Positions 15,494 to 22,409 of a stretch of 28,110 nt of DNA are shown here, piece by piece; position 1 is the stretch's first letter; every line of letters starts with the position of its first letter. Location: the IMG/VR virus record IMGVR_UViG_3300040806_000201, positions 1-28,110 of that record; one strand, written 5' to 3'. This DNA is from a virus. The translations under genes were made by a program, and so were the position numbers. Under the pieces are notes generated by a model that made no database searches, was not told where the DNA came from, and worked only from the letters and a program-made list of their open reading frames with translations.

Positions 15494-16673
15494 TTTCAAA
15501 TACCTTGTTATGAGTGTTATTTACTTTAACAAAAGTTGTACACTTTGTCAAGTCCTTTATTTTCGATGCTCCGACATATGTACATGCCGATCTGATTCCT
15601 CCAAGAATATCTTGCACAGTATCAGCAACGCTTCCTCTGTAGGGAATAGTGACTTCTTTTCCCTCTGCGGCTCTATAGTCTTTGAGTCCACCAAAATGTT
15701 TTTCATTTGCAGTCTCCGATGACATTCCATAGAATTTTACAAAATATTTTTCTTCAAAGTGTGGTATGTAATATTTGTCATTTATTTTAGTATATTCACC
15801 ACTGGCATAATGTTTTGTTACTTCTTCACTACCACCTTCGTCATGTCCAGCAAGCATGCCGCCAAGCATTACAAAGTCAGCACCTGCCCCAAACGCCTTA
15901 GCAACATCTCCAGAATTGGTGCATCCGCCATCTGCAATAATATGGCCGCCAAGACCGTGAGCAGAGTCAGCACACTCAATAACTGCACTAAGTTGAGGAT
16001 AACCAACGCCGGTCTTGATACGAGTTGTACAGACGCTCCCAGGACCGATGCCAACTTTAACAATGTCTGCTCCATTTAGAATTAGTTCCTGTGTCATATC
16101 TGCCGTTACAACATTACCAGCAATGATTATAATGTCTGAATGATTTAAACGCAACTGATATATAAAGTTGCTGAATGCTTCTGTGTATCCATTTGCAACA
16201 TCTACGTTCAGAAACCTAACACCACCATCTGTTAGTTCTTGTACATCCCGAAACTTTTGATAGTCTGCATCAGTAGAGCCAATAGACATAGCAACATGAA
16301 ACTGTCTCTGACCAATTGCCATACCTTCTGGCAAATTATCAATATGCTTATCAAAGTATTCAACAAGTTCATTTACAGAATAAGTCTTTTTTAGACAAGT
16401 GAACATTTCTCGCAGTGCAAGAGCATCTGCCATTTCAAATGTACCAACACCGTCCATGTTAGCTGCCATGATTGGAATACCACGCCAATGCCTATATTGT
16501 TCTTGTACTACTGGATATCCGTCTGGTAGTACATCTGTTGCTACATAAGGTCTGTAGTTCCTGAATGTAAATCCACGTTTTAGATCAACTTCTTTTCTAC
16601 TACCAAGTGTACTACGTTTAGGCTTAATCAATACATCACTAAAGTCAAGTTTTATTTCATTCTCAATTTGCAT
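15483..16673 (-). CDS. guaC: GMP reductase (GuaC-type)
   Basis: 396 residues from the ATG at 16673 ([20 protein letters not shown]), preceded by AGGTGG. GMP reductase converts GMP to IMP with NADPH. The active-site loop [20 protein letters not shown] (Cys about 215), [32 protein letters not shown] and FYGMSSE match bacterial GuaC rather than IMP dehydrogenase, and there are no CBS domains. It is about 50 residues longer than E. coli GuaC (347), with insertions near residues 38-62 and before FYGMSSE. All catalytic motifs appear intact. It lies between sleB and gp33 and overlaps both, so it is integrated in the phage operon. A role in steering purine nucleotide pools during infection is inferred. 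Confidence 0.93.
   Translation of the reverse strand: MQIENEIKLDFSDVLIKPKRSTLGSRKEVDLKRGFTFRNYRPYVATDVLPDGYPVVQEQYRHWRGIPIMAANMDGVGTFEMADALALREMFTCLKKTYSVNELVEYFDKHIDNLPEGMAIGQRQFHVAMSIGSTDADYQKFRDVQELTDGGVRFLNVDVANGYTEAFSNFIYQLRLNHSDIIIIAGNVVTADMTQELILNGADIVKVGIGPGSVCTTRIKTGVGYPQLSAVIECADSAHGLGGHIIADGGCTNSGDVAKAFGAGADFVMLGGMLAGHDEGGSEEVTKHYASGEYTKINDKYYIPHFEEKYFVKFYGMSSETANEKHFGGLKDYRAAEGKEVTIPYRGSVADTVQDILGGIRSACTYVGASKIKDLTKCTTFVKVNNTHNKVFENGS
15523..15551 (-). promoter_or_regulatory. Sigma70-type promoter for gp33-gp59
   Basis: TTGACA, 17 bases, TAAAGT on the minus strand. It lies inside the 3' end of guaC, about 30 bases before the gp33 start. Confidence 0.7.
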
Positions 16674-17160
16674 TTTCCCACCTATAGAAAATATGGTCTT
16701 CAATCTTTGCTGTACGAGTCTTAGTCTTTGCCCATGCAGGGCTTACATAATAAGCATGATAATGTGTAGCACCATCTGTAAAGTCAATCAAATCATCATA
16801 CTTGAGTATGAATGTAAACGCCATGCCCTTTATTTCATCGTATAAATCCTTATCAATCTCTGGTATTTCATCTGATTTACCATCACAGTACCAAGAGAAC
16901 TGGCATCTATTTTTGATAGGATACGTTACAAGTGGGTCCTTCCAACTACGTCTTGTTGGGCCCTGGTGTACTACTTCACAAATAGTATTAGGAAACCGTG
17001 CGTCATTTACACGATTCATCACTACAAAAGATGTTGCAATCTGTGCGGCACGACTTTGATTTCGTGCTTCCCAATACATATTATCTGCAAGACAAGTTGC
17101 TTCGTCCGCATACGCTGGAGTAGACAACAGAACGGCTAAAGCCATCAATACTTTTTTCAT
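16663..17160 (-). CDS. Secreted SleB-type cell wall hydrolase (putative endolysin)
   Basis: About 165 residues from the ATG at 17160. The N-terminus [18 protein letters not shown] is a signal peptide with cleavage before DEAT. The SleB/Hydrolase_2 signatures are complete: [20 protein letters not shown] with the catalytic Glu, [16 protein letters not shown] and [13 protein letters not shown]. It should cleave peptidoglycan in the periplasm after Sec export. Since gp5 lacks a lysozyme domain, this is the only cell-wall enzyme visible here and is probably the endolysin. An in-frame ATG at 17178 exists, but it lies upstream of the expected transcription start. Confidence 0.9.
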   Translation of the reverse strand: MKKVLMALAVLLSTPAYADEATCLADNMYWEARNQSRAAQIATSFVVMNRVNDARFPNTICEVVHQGPTRRSWKDPLVTYPIKNRCQFSWYCDGKSDEIPEIDKDLYDEIKGMAFTFILKYDDLIDFTDGATHYHAYYVSPAWAKTKTRTAKIEDHIFYRWENAN

Positions 17161-17166
17161 GCTCTT

Positions 17167-17195
17167 ACTATACATCAATATAGAGTAAATGTCAA
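17167..17195 (-). promoter_or_regulatory. Sigma70-type promoter for sleB (probably leaderless)
   Basis: TTGACA, 17 bases, TATAGT on the minus strand. The -10 box ends six bases before the sleB ATG, so the mRNA is expected to start at or next to AUG. The -35 box contains the TGA stop of the upstream gene. Confidence 0.75.
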
Positions 17196-17437
17196 TACAC
17201 TTTTACAGTCTTGTCAATCTGGTCAGACCGAATCATCTTAGGCACACAATAGATAGTGGCTCTATCTTTAGGATCCATGTAATCCACATACTGATAATTA
17301 CCGTAACGCTTTGCTGATTCTTGAGCAAAGAAATTACATTCTGTGATAGAGTAGAAATGCATATCACCTGATATGAGTGTTCTTTCTTTTCCAGTACCTA
17401 GATACAGCATCATAGCAAAAACGTGTATTAATTCCAT
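17192..17437 (-). CDS. Small hypothetical protein with hydrophobic N-terminus
   Basis: 81 residues from the ATG at 17437, with GGAG seven bases upstream. The N-terminus MELIHVFAMMLYLG is hydrophobic and may be a short anchor or uncleaved signal. The rest is polar, with ITECNFFAQESAKRYGNYQY and a final EKMIR-type charged end (VPKMIRSDQIDKTVKVY); two cysteines are present (ITECNFF and IYCVPK). Such small proteins with YC.PK near the end recur in marine T4-like phages in my recollection. Function is unknown. It lies next to sleB and downstream of a combined sigma70/late promoter. Confidence 0.75.
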   Translation of the reverse strand: MELIHVFAMMLYLGTGKERTLISGDMHFYSITECNFFAQESAKRYGNYQYVDYMDPKDRATIYCVPKMIRSDQIDKTVKVY

Positions 17438-17467
17438 CAATTTTCTCCATTACGAATCACTTACTCT

Positions 17468-17498
17468 TACTTATAGCAAATCCATAAGCGTTTGTCAA
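17468..17498 (-). promoter_or_regulatory. Combined sigma70-type and late-type promoter
   Basis: TTGACA (17493-17498), 17 bases, TATAAG (17470-17475) on the minus strand. The -10 region also reads TATAAGTA (17468-17475), one base from the late box. It begins directly after the TAG stop of the upstream gene and serves the ORF starting at 17437. Confidence 0.8.
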
Positions 17499-17987
17499 CT
17501 ACAAAAGACCATTCTTGGCGGCGTAAGCAAACCATACAATCAAGACAACACCAGTAGAAAAGAATACAATACCAAAAAGAATACCAATAACTTCCATAAA
17601 TTTTCTTCTGCGTTCTGCCTGCTTGTAGATAGTCTCCTGACGTTCTTTTCTTATCTTACCTTCCATAGCAATCAATTCTTCCCAAGCACTCGCACCCATA
17701 GTATATTGAATATAAACTTTGAGTTGGGCCCTCTGGTCTTCCGCTTTCTTCTTGGCGGCAAACATTGCCATTGCTTCTTCTTCTATTGATCCAGCAAAGA
17801 ATAATCTCTTGAAGATGGGCGGGTTCTGGGCTTGCTTTTCTGCTTCTGAAATATCTGATATGGCGGACATCCATCGCCCGAGATCACTGGCCATAGACTC
17901 AATGTCTCTGCCGATTTCAAAACCTTTTTTGATTGTGTTGAATGCAGTAGTAGCGCCTGCAAGTGCGGTGAAAGGATCAATCATCAT
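17499..17987 (-). CDS. Conserved marine-phage membrane protein
   Basis: 162 residues. The N-terminal half is an amphipathic helical region (DPFTALAGATTAFNTIKKGF, then IGRDIESMASDLGRWMSAIS), followed by a charged helix rich in Ala/Glu/Lys (MAMFAAKKKAEDQRAQLK). A single strong membrane helix is near the C-terminus (about 134-155, GILFGIVFFSTGVVLIVWFA). Two adjacent ATGs exist (17987 and 17984); AGAGG is better spaced for the second. It follows a late promoter and precedes the sleB region. A holin or spanin-like lysis role is possible but unproven. Confidence 0.75.
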   Translation of the reverse strand: MMIDPFTALAGATTAFNTIKKGFEIGRDIESMASDLGRWMSAISDISEAEKQAQNPPIFKRLFFAGSIEEEAMAMFAAKKKAEDQRAQLKVYIQYTMGASAWEELIAMEGKIRKERQETIYKQAERRRKFMEVIGILFGIVFFSTGVVLIVWFAYAAKNGLL

Positions 17988-18049
17988 TGCCTCTATGAGA
18001 ATTATAGTAACAATAATATAATCACAAATTTAAATGATGTATCTTCTCG

Positions 18050-18057
18050 TATTTATA
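18050..18057 (-). promoter_or_regulatory. Late promoter TATAAATA
   Basis: A perfect T4-type late box on the minus strand in the 111-bp gap between genes, about 65 bases before the start at 17984/17987. Confidence 0.75.
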
Positions 18058-18098
18058 TATTCTTTCAGTCGGCAAATATTTTTAAGTACTCATTTCGA

Positions 18099-18725
18099 TT
18101 AGTTTGCTAATGGATTATCCAATGCTCTTTGCAACTTATTGCCCAGTCTCTTCTCTAGGTCTTCTATGTCTCTCTCTACCTTGTTTCTAAGGTCATCACT
18201 GTCTGTCTTGTTCTGTTGTGCTATACGATCCTTTGCTTGATCATAGTCATTCTGGAGAGCATCCCTTTTGTTTTCAAATCTTTCTTCTGCGTTTTGAATC
18301 ATTTGACGGACATCAGCCTCTACTTCTTTGATATCGTCTTCTACTTGATCCATTACTGCTTCTACTCTTTTGATATCATCTCTGATACCATTCTTCATAT
18401 CCTTTACATACTCTATCTGTTCGTCTGCACTCTCTTTGATATATTGTATTTCTTCTTTGAATAGAGCAATCTCTTTACTTACAAAAGACATATGTTCTTC
18501 TACTGTGTTTTGATGTTCTAGAAGGACTTTGAGTTGAGTATCAAGGCCTGATAGATCGGGTGCGACATAGTTTTGGATCTGTTCTTTCATGTCTTGATAG
18601 TCTTTCCAAAACTCAAATGCGGCGTATGCACCACCGCCTAATGTTGACAGTGCAGTAAGGACTAAGAATATCTTACCACCTTTGAATTTTACTCCAGCGA
18701 TTTCCATTTCTGTTTGTTCGGCCAT
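18099..18725 (-). CDS. Membrane-anchored long coiled-coil protein
   Basis: 208 residues. A membrane helix lies at about 17-37 (KIFLVLTALSTLGGGAYAAF); the rest is almost entirely a charged coiled coil (for example EAVMDQVEDDIKEVEADVRQ and DLRNKVERDIEDLEKRLGNK). The orientation is probably N-in, with the coil in the periplasm. The start overlaps the previous stop (TAATG), with AGGAGA upstream. It is the last gene of the secreted operon. The architecture is like an inner-membrane spanin or a tether spanning the periplasm; no outer-membrane lipoprotein partner with a clear lipobox is seen. Confidence 0.8.
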   Translation of the reverse strand: MAEQTEMEIAGVKFKGGKIFLVLTALSTLGGGAYAAFEFWKDYQDMKEQIQNYVAPDLSGLDTQLKVLLEHQNTVEEHMSFVSKEIALFKEEIQYIKESADEQIEYVKDMKNGIRDDIKRVEAVMDQVEDDIKEVEADVRQMIQNAEERFENKRDALQNDYDQAKDRIAQQNKTDSDDLRNKVERDIEDLEKRLGNKLQRALDNPLAN

Positions 18726-19156
18726 TACTCTGCTTCTCCTGCTAACTCTCTAAGTCTCTTGAGTTCTTCTTCTAGTTTCATCACTTCAAGTCTTTTCTTC
18801 TTGAGTTCTAGTTGGTATAGTGTGTTACAGTTGATTCGTTCTTTAGGCTTATCTAGTGGTATTGTAACCCTTGCATATACGCCAATATCTTTAGTAGATG
18901 AGCCCGCTGATGAGTCCTTGTCGCCCAGTAATCCTACATGATTGTCGATGATGCCTGTGACACCAAACTCAAAGTTTGTTGCACCACCAATAGCGTTAGA
19001 ACAATCGAGGTCGCCCGCACGAAACTTATCGTTGGCGAAATTACTATTAGCGTTTGGTAACTGTAGATTTAAGGAATTGGTTTCTGCGTGTGCAGATGAT
19101 GTTATGCATAGTAGTGCGACAGCAATCAAGAACTTCATACTATAGATTTTTTGCAT
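18725..19156 (-). CDS. Secreted protein with beta domain and C-terminal coiled coil
   Basis: 143 residues if started at 19156 (MQKIYSMKFLIAV); an ATG six codons later (MKFLIAVALLCITSSAHA) gives a clean signal peptide with cleavage at AHA before ETNS. The mature part has a beta-rich section (DLDCSNAIGGATNFEFGVTG, VYARVTIPLDKPKERINC) with two cysteines that could form a disulfide, then a helical end (LELKKKRLEVMKLEEELKRL). I see no lipobox. It directly follows the PapD-like gene (5 bases apart) and couples to the coiled-coil membrane gene. No named family is recognised; similar periplasmic proteins seem to recur in marine phages. Confidence 0.75.
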   Translation of the reverse strand: MQKIYSMKFLIAVALLCITSSAHAETNSLNLQLPNANSNFANDKFRAGDLDCSNAIGGATNFEFGVTGIIDNHVGLLGDKDSSAGSSTKDIGVYARVTIPLDKPKERINCNTLYQLELKKKRLEVMKLEEELKRLRELAGEAE

Positions 19157-19160
19157 TAGC

Positions 19161-19553
19161 CTACTCTCGTTTGAACTTGGAGCATATCATAGAAGTGATT
19201 GATGAAAGTGTCTTATCTTCATCTCTGAGTTTAGACCTAGAACATACATATACTGCCCTCTCTTTGTCTTTCGCTCTAATATAAACATCAAATTTAACAC
19301 GACCCAAGTATTCTAGTTTGAACACACTGTATGATGACACGAAAGGGATTGGTCTAAATTCATTGTCAAATACAGCGATCTCATAATACTCTACATCTTT
19401 TCTCTTATTGAATAGTTCTAGCGTTGTAACTAGAAGGCCACTCTGATAAGACTGCTCCAATACCGGATAAGTAGGCACCATTTCGTGGGCGTTTGCCTTA
19501 CTCATCCAGCATAGAAACAATAATGTAGATACTATTACTATATATCTGTTCAT
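19161..19553 (-). CDS. Secreted PapD-like (chaperone N-domain-like) protein
   Basis: About 130 residues from the ATG at 19553 (MNRYIVIVSTLLFLCWM, signal peptide to about KANAH). The mature sequence is predicted to be all beta: TTLELFNKRKDVEYYEIAVF, FRPIPFVSSYSVFKLEYLG, then RVKFDVYIRAKDKERAVYVC. Order and spacing resemble the N-terminal immunoglobulin-like domain of PapD/MSP-type proteins, which act as periplasmic pilus chaperones. The second domain of a true pilus chaperone is missing. It lies directly after a pilin-like gene. The chaperone idea is inference; the periplasmic beta-sandwich call is firmer. Confidence 0.62.
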   Translation of the reverse strand: MNRYIVIVSTLLFLCWMSKANAHEMVPTYPVLEQSYQSGLLVTTLELFNKRKDVEYYEIAVFDNEFRPIPFVSSYSVFKLEYLGRVKFDVYIRAKDKERAVYVCSRSKLRDEDKTLSSITSMICSKFKRE

Positions 19554-19558
19554 AATTC

Positions 19559-20059
19559 TTACTGTGCGACACACATGGCTGTGACTGATGCAGTGTATGT
19601 CCCGCCTGGGAATGCTTTGCTACCACCGTTTACTGCGCTTGATGTTGAAGTGAACCATGTTGAGCCAGTTGCTGTCAGATCATACTGTGTGGTCTGACCA
19701 AATGTAACTTTATTTGTTTCGTATGAACCCATGTTAGTTGAATCACTGACTGCGGATACTGATGTTGAGCCACTCCATGTCACTGTCTCTGAGAGTGATG
19801 GGCTTGTGTCGAATGATGTTGGTGTAGTAATCTGTGCATAGTAGGCATCAGCAAGTGTGACATCAAAACGAACAATAGGCTGAACACCACCGTCTACGGC
19901 CGCTGTTGTGAGGGTATATGAGTTAGGGTTTCCGTAAACACCTGGTGTATCAGTTGTAATTACACAGCGAGACTGAACACTGCCAGTGATGGGTACATTT
20001 TCTGCGTATGCACTAAATGCACATAGGCTCATTCCTGTAATGAGTAAGTATTTGAGCAT
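19559..20059 (-). CDS. Secreted pilin/fimbrial-like beta-sandwich protein
   Basis: 166 residues. MLKYLLITGMSLCAFSAYA is a signal peptide, cleaved before ENVP. The mature protein has a cysteine near its start (GSVQSRCVITTDTPGVYGN) and one just before the end (FPGGTYTASVTAMCVAQ), with Thr/Ser-rich beta sequence between. This is the general look of chaperone-usher pilins and spore-coat-U-like domains: an N-terminal C.I segment and a final GTYTA.VTA.C strand. AGGAGA precedes the ATG. It ends six bases before the start of the PapD-like gene. Family membership needs structure prediction. Confidence 0.68.
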   Translation of the reverse strand: MLKYLLITGMSLCAFSAYAENVPITGSVQSRCVITTDTPGVYGNPNSYTLTTAAVDGGVQPIVRFDVTLADAYYAQITTPTSFDTSPSLSETVTWSGSTSVSAVSDSTNMGSYETNKVTFGQTTQYDLTATGSTWFTSTSSAVNGGSKAFPGGTYTASVTAMCVAQ

Positions 20060-20070
20060 TAAGATTTCTC

Positions 20071-20982
20071 CTAGTTGTCGTATTGCATTTGCACCATTTG
20101 CTCATGCAGTAATTGTTGGGCTAATCCGTTTCTTAGGGCCTGTTTATTATCATTTATTATATTATCAACAAGTACAACATCTTCTTGATATGCACCGCCA
20201 TCTATCGTGGCATTCAAGTAACTATCATTCACCGCTATCTGAGTAGCATTATTCATTTGTTCTATTATCTGATTCTCAGCAAAATATGCCGCAGCCTCGC
20301 CAGCCGCCATCATTTGTTCTAATCTGTATTTACGCTTGGCTTCTTCTTCGGCCTCTTCTTCTTCTTGGTCGATATCTTCAAGCGTTTCTTCATTTTCATC
20401 TATGAGTGAGCGTTGTTCATTGTTGAGATTTGCATACTCATCCTCAGTAGCATCATATATTTCTATTGTCACAGTTATTGGAGGCACAGGCACTTTGTAT
20501 CCTGGGCACATAGGATCGAACTGTGGATTGTAGCACGGATCGACTTTGTATGAGTATATGACTGTAGCATCTTCTACAGTGCCATCACCTTCTACTTCTA
20601 TAGAGCCATTGCCCCATGCCTCTCTTGGTATATTAGCAAGACCAATAACTTTGCGAATCTCAATGCCACCCTGTACACCAGACCAATCGTCTGTTTCTCT
20701 AAATACATAACCAGAGCCATCTGCTTTCTGATTGCCAACATGAACTTTCATATCGGCATCAGTTTCTTTATTAGGCGTGTAACTATAAAATACACCATTA
20801 ATATCAAGGCCTGGAGGTGTAGGCAATATGTTATCCATTACCCACTGATGACCAGCAGAGGCAGCATTGCCCGTTGTACCGAAGTATGGAGTTAAATCCT
20901 CAGAGTAGGAGGAGGAAGCCCAACAAACCAAGCCCACCGAAAGTAGCACCCTTTTCAACGCTAATTCCTTCGTCTTTGCCAT
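20071..20982 (-). CDS. Large secreted protein, unknown function
   Basis: 303 residues. The start at 20982 has AAGGAAGAG upstream. The first 27 residues (basic KTKELALKR, then VLLSVGLVCWASSSYS) form a signal peptide. The mature part has an aromatic beta section (GVFYSYTPNKETDADMKVHV, GIEIRKVIGLANIPREAWGN), two cysteines (DPCYNPQFDPMCPGYKVPVP), then a very acidic stretch (EETLEDIDQEEEEAEEEAKR) and a helical tail (AAYFAENQIIEQMNNATQIA). The first 83 bases overlap the end of the upstream gene in another frame. No family is recognised. Confidence 0.78.
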   Translation of the reverse strand: MAKTKELALKRVLLSVGLVCWASSSYSEDLTPYFGTTGNAASAGHQWVMDNILPTPPGLDINGVFYSYTPNKETDADMKVHVGNQKADGSGYVFRETDDWSGVQGGIEIRKVIGLANIPREAWGNGSIEVEGDGTVEDATVIYSYKVDPCYNPQFDPMCPGYKVPVPPITVTIEIYDATEDEYANLNNEQRSLIDENEETLEDIDQEEEEAEEEAKRKYRLEQMMAAGEAAAYFAENQIIEQMNNATQIAVNDSYLNATIDGGAYQEDVVLVDNIINDNKQALRNGLAQQLLHEQMVQMQYDN

Positions 20983-21442
20983 TTAACTCTTCCTTATTTT
21001 TAAACTCATGCGATTCCCATCCAATCTTTGCTTCTTCACCAATCTTACCCTCATATGGGCATGGTGTGCCAGCCATCATCATAGCATCAAATGTTGCTTT
21101 GTCTTGACACATTACTGACACGGCGGCGACTTTCATGCCCATGTCGTATAGTGTTTTAGCCTTCTTTAGTCTTACGCAATTCTCTTCTGTAAATGTAGTA
21201 CCAGCAGAAATACCAAGGATCTGTGTTTGAACAGCACCAGCAACACCAACAGTACAAAGATCACTATTATTACCTCCACTAAACTGTGGCGAGATAGCAG
21301 ATGGTGGCGGTGACTTCACAGTTGTAGTCATGTCTCCTTTAGTAGTAACGGTACTATTAGAATCTGTAACGATTGTTTCGGCATATACAATATTCATACT
21401 AAAGATAGTAAAAGCCAATACAGTAACTAATTTTTTAATCAT
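20900..21442 (-). CDS. Secreted protein with C-terminal hydrophobic anchor
   Basis: 180 residues. The signal peptide MIKKLVTVLAFTIFSMNIVYA is cleaved before ETIV. The mature part starts Thr/Val-rich (TDSNSTVTTKGDMTTTVKSP) and has four cysteines (SDLCTVG, EENCVRLKKAK, VMCQDK, TPCPYEG) that may form two disulfides. The end FGGLGLLGFLLLL is hydrophobic with no charged tail, so it may insert in a membrane. It is the first gene of the secreted operon, 50 bases after a perfect late promoter. Unknown family. Confidence 0.78.
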   Translation of the reverse strand: MIKKLVTVLAFTIFSMNIVYAETIVTDSNSTVTTKGDMTTTVKSPPPSAISPQFSGGNNSDLCTVGVAGAVQTQILGISAGTTFTEENCVRLKKAKTLYDMGMKVAAVSVMCQDKATFDAMMMAGTPCPYEGKIGEEAKIGWESHEFKNKEELNGKDEGISVEKGATFGGLGLLGFLLLL

Positions 21443-21492
21443 AGTAATAATCTCTCTAAGTGATTGGGGTCACTCATATATATTATCTCTAG

Positions 21493-21500
21493 TATTTATA
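21493..21500 (-). promoter_or_regulatory. Late promoter TATAAATA for the secreted operon
   Basis: A perfect late box on the minus strand, intergenic, 50 bases before the first gene (start 21442). The six genes down to 18099 are nearly contiguous or overlapping, so this promoter can serve all of them. Confidence 0.85.
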
Positions 21501-21524
21501 CTGAGTCAAGATTTTGACACCCAT

Positions 21525-21568
21525 AAAAAAATGACTAGGGGTACCGTCACTATTACGACACACCCTAG
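21525..21568 (-). terminator. Probable rho-independent terminator
   Basis: On the minus strand CTAGGG pairs with CCCTAG, with an inner GTC/GAC pairing, followed by TCA and seven T residues. It lies about 50 bases after the stop of the membrane protein at 21621 and separates it from the secreted operon. Confidence 0.65.
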
Positions 21569-21620
21569 CCACTGTAAATTGAGCAGAGCCACGAAATAAA
21601 ATGTGGATGCGATGTATTAT

Positions 21621-22121
21621 TTATTCGTGTTCACCACCGGGATCACAAGGATCAAGTTCTACACGCTGACCATTGATCCACATATTTCCTCTGGTGCGGC
21701 TTACCGAGTGATAGCCCGGGCGCAAGTTAAAAAGTTGTGGATTTCTTTTAGCAATTTCAAAAGTGCCTACTGTCACTGCGATTGCGCCAAGCAATACCAT
21801 ATGAATAATAGCAGAGACACCAAAAATTGTCCAACTACTGACAATAAAACCAAATACAATGCACCACATCCAAGCTAATACTTGCATAATCATATGTCTT
21901 GTGCTAGTGTCTGGAATATTCTTTAGAGGATTATATTTTAGATTCATTACAGTGTTCCAACTGTCTACAACAAAACTTCTCATTGGGTATACTCCCTTTT
22001 CAAATGTCACTTTGAGTGGATAGTGTGCATCGACCCTGTCCTTAAAATCAATAGCATCATAGACATCAGTAAAATATCTAATGATATTTTGATTCTTAAA
22101 ATAACCTGTAACTCGGTACAT
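21621..22121 (-). CDS. Membrane protein with two helices, hypothetical
   Basis: 166 residues. The N-terminal ~75 residues are soluble and mixed (MYRVTGYFKNQNIIRYFTDV). Two membrane helices follow at about 80-98 and 102-122 (AWMWCIVFGFIVSSWTIFG, AIIHMVLLGAIAVTVGTF), then a polar tail (PGYHSVSRTRGNMWINGQRV). GGAG lies before the ATG at 22121. It is transcribed downstream of the tmRNA gene, with a terminator after it. Role unknown; such proteins are common in marine T4-like phages in my recollection. Confidence 0.78.
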   Translation of the reverse strand: MYRVTGYFKNQNIIRYFTDVYDAIDFKDRVDAHYPLKVTFEKGVYPMRSFVVDSWNTVMNLKYNPLKNIPDTSTRHMIMQVLAWMWCIVFGFIVSSWTIFGVSAIIHMVLLGAIAVTVGTFEIAKRNPQLFNLRPGYHSVSRTRGNMWINGQRVELDPCDPGGEHE

Positions 22122-22139
22122 ACTCTCTCCAAAATAAGT

Positions 22140-22405
22140 TGCCAGATTCTGTTTCGAGGCTCTGGCGGGCCCAGAGATTATGCCGCTAGGCGCATCTCAG
22201 GAGCAATGTTATCGTTTGCAATTACGTTTTTTGTTGCGATCAAGGTTGCTTCCGCACCTGTTCTCCACTTTTCTACTAACTACCAGTCGATCCTGTGTCG
22301 CCCCCATCATAAACACACTAAATCTTTTGCTTCAATGTGTTTATGGTGGAGGCGGAGGGTACCGCCCCCTCGTCCTGTATAGCGTCCGAATTGCTTCATC
22401 GAACA
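22140..22405 (-). ncRNA. ssrA: Permuted (two-piece) tmRNA
   Basis: On the minus strand the tRNA-like 3' part comes first. A T-arm (GAGGG, 7-base loop GGCGGTA, CCCTC; 22355-22371) leads into CGCCTCC and an encoded ACCA ending at 22344. A 38-base spacer with a perfect 8-bp hairpin (TAAACACA/TGTGTTTA, 22310-22343) follows. The coding piece starts at 22305 with GGGGGCG, which pairs over 7 bp with CGCCTCC (one G-U) to close the acceptor stem. It continues with GACACAGGATCGAC, the tmRNA D-domain consensus. CTGGTAG can pair with CTATACAG of the acceptor piece as helix 2. The tag ORF follows, then a stem CTCTGG/CCAGAG (22160-22176). This circularly permuted order is known from alphaproteobacteria and some cyanobacteria. 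tmRNA rescues stalled ribosomes and tags proteins for proteolysis. Outer ends are approximate. Confidence 0.92.
22178..22219 (-). other. tmRNA tag reading frame (ANDNIAPEMRLAA)
   Basis: The resume codon is GCA, preceded by CGTAATT and followed by AAC GAT AAC, like the E. coli context before GCAAACGAC. It encodes 13 residues and stops at TAA. With the alanine carried by the RNA itself, the tag would be AANDNIAPEMRLAA, resembling the Caulobacter tag AANDNFAEEFAVAA and ending in the protease-recognised LAA. Confidence 0.9.
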
Positions 22406-22409
22406 TCTT

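Noticed and set aside
16663-17178. Longer SleB start at 17178
   Set aside because: It would begin upstream of the predicted transcription start and spoils the signal peptide, which begins [10 protein letters not shown].
22344-22380. A tRNA gene, because of the T-arm and encoded CCA
   Set aside because: No anticodon arm or D-arm precedes it; the missing half lies downstream as the tmRNA coding piece.
22023-22382. Plus-strand ORFs across the tmRNA region
   Set aside because: They arise by chance opposite the tmRNA; composition is erratic and they run through the T-arm and acceptor stem.
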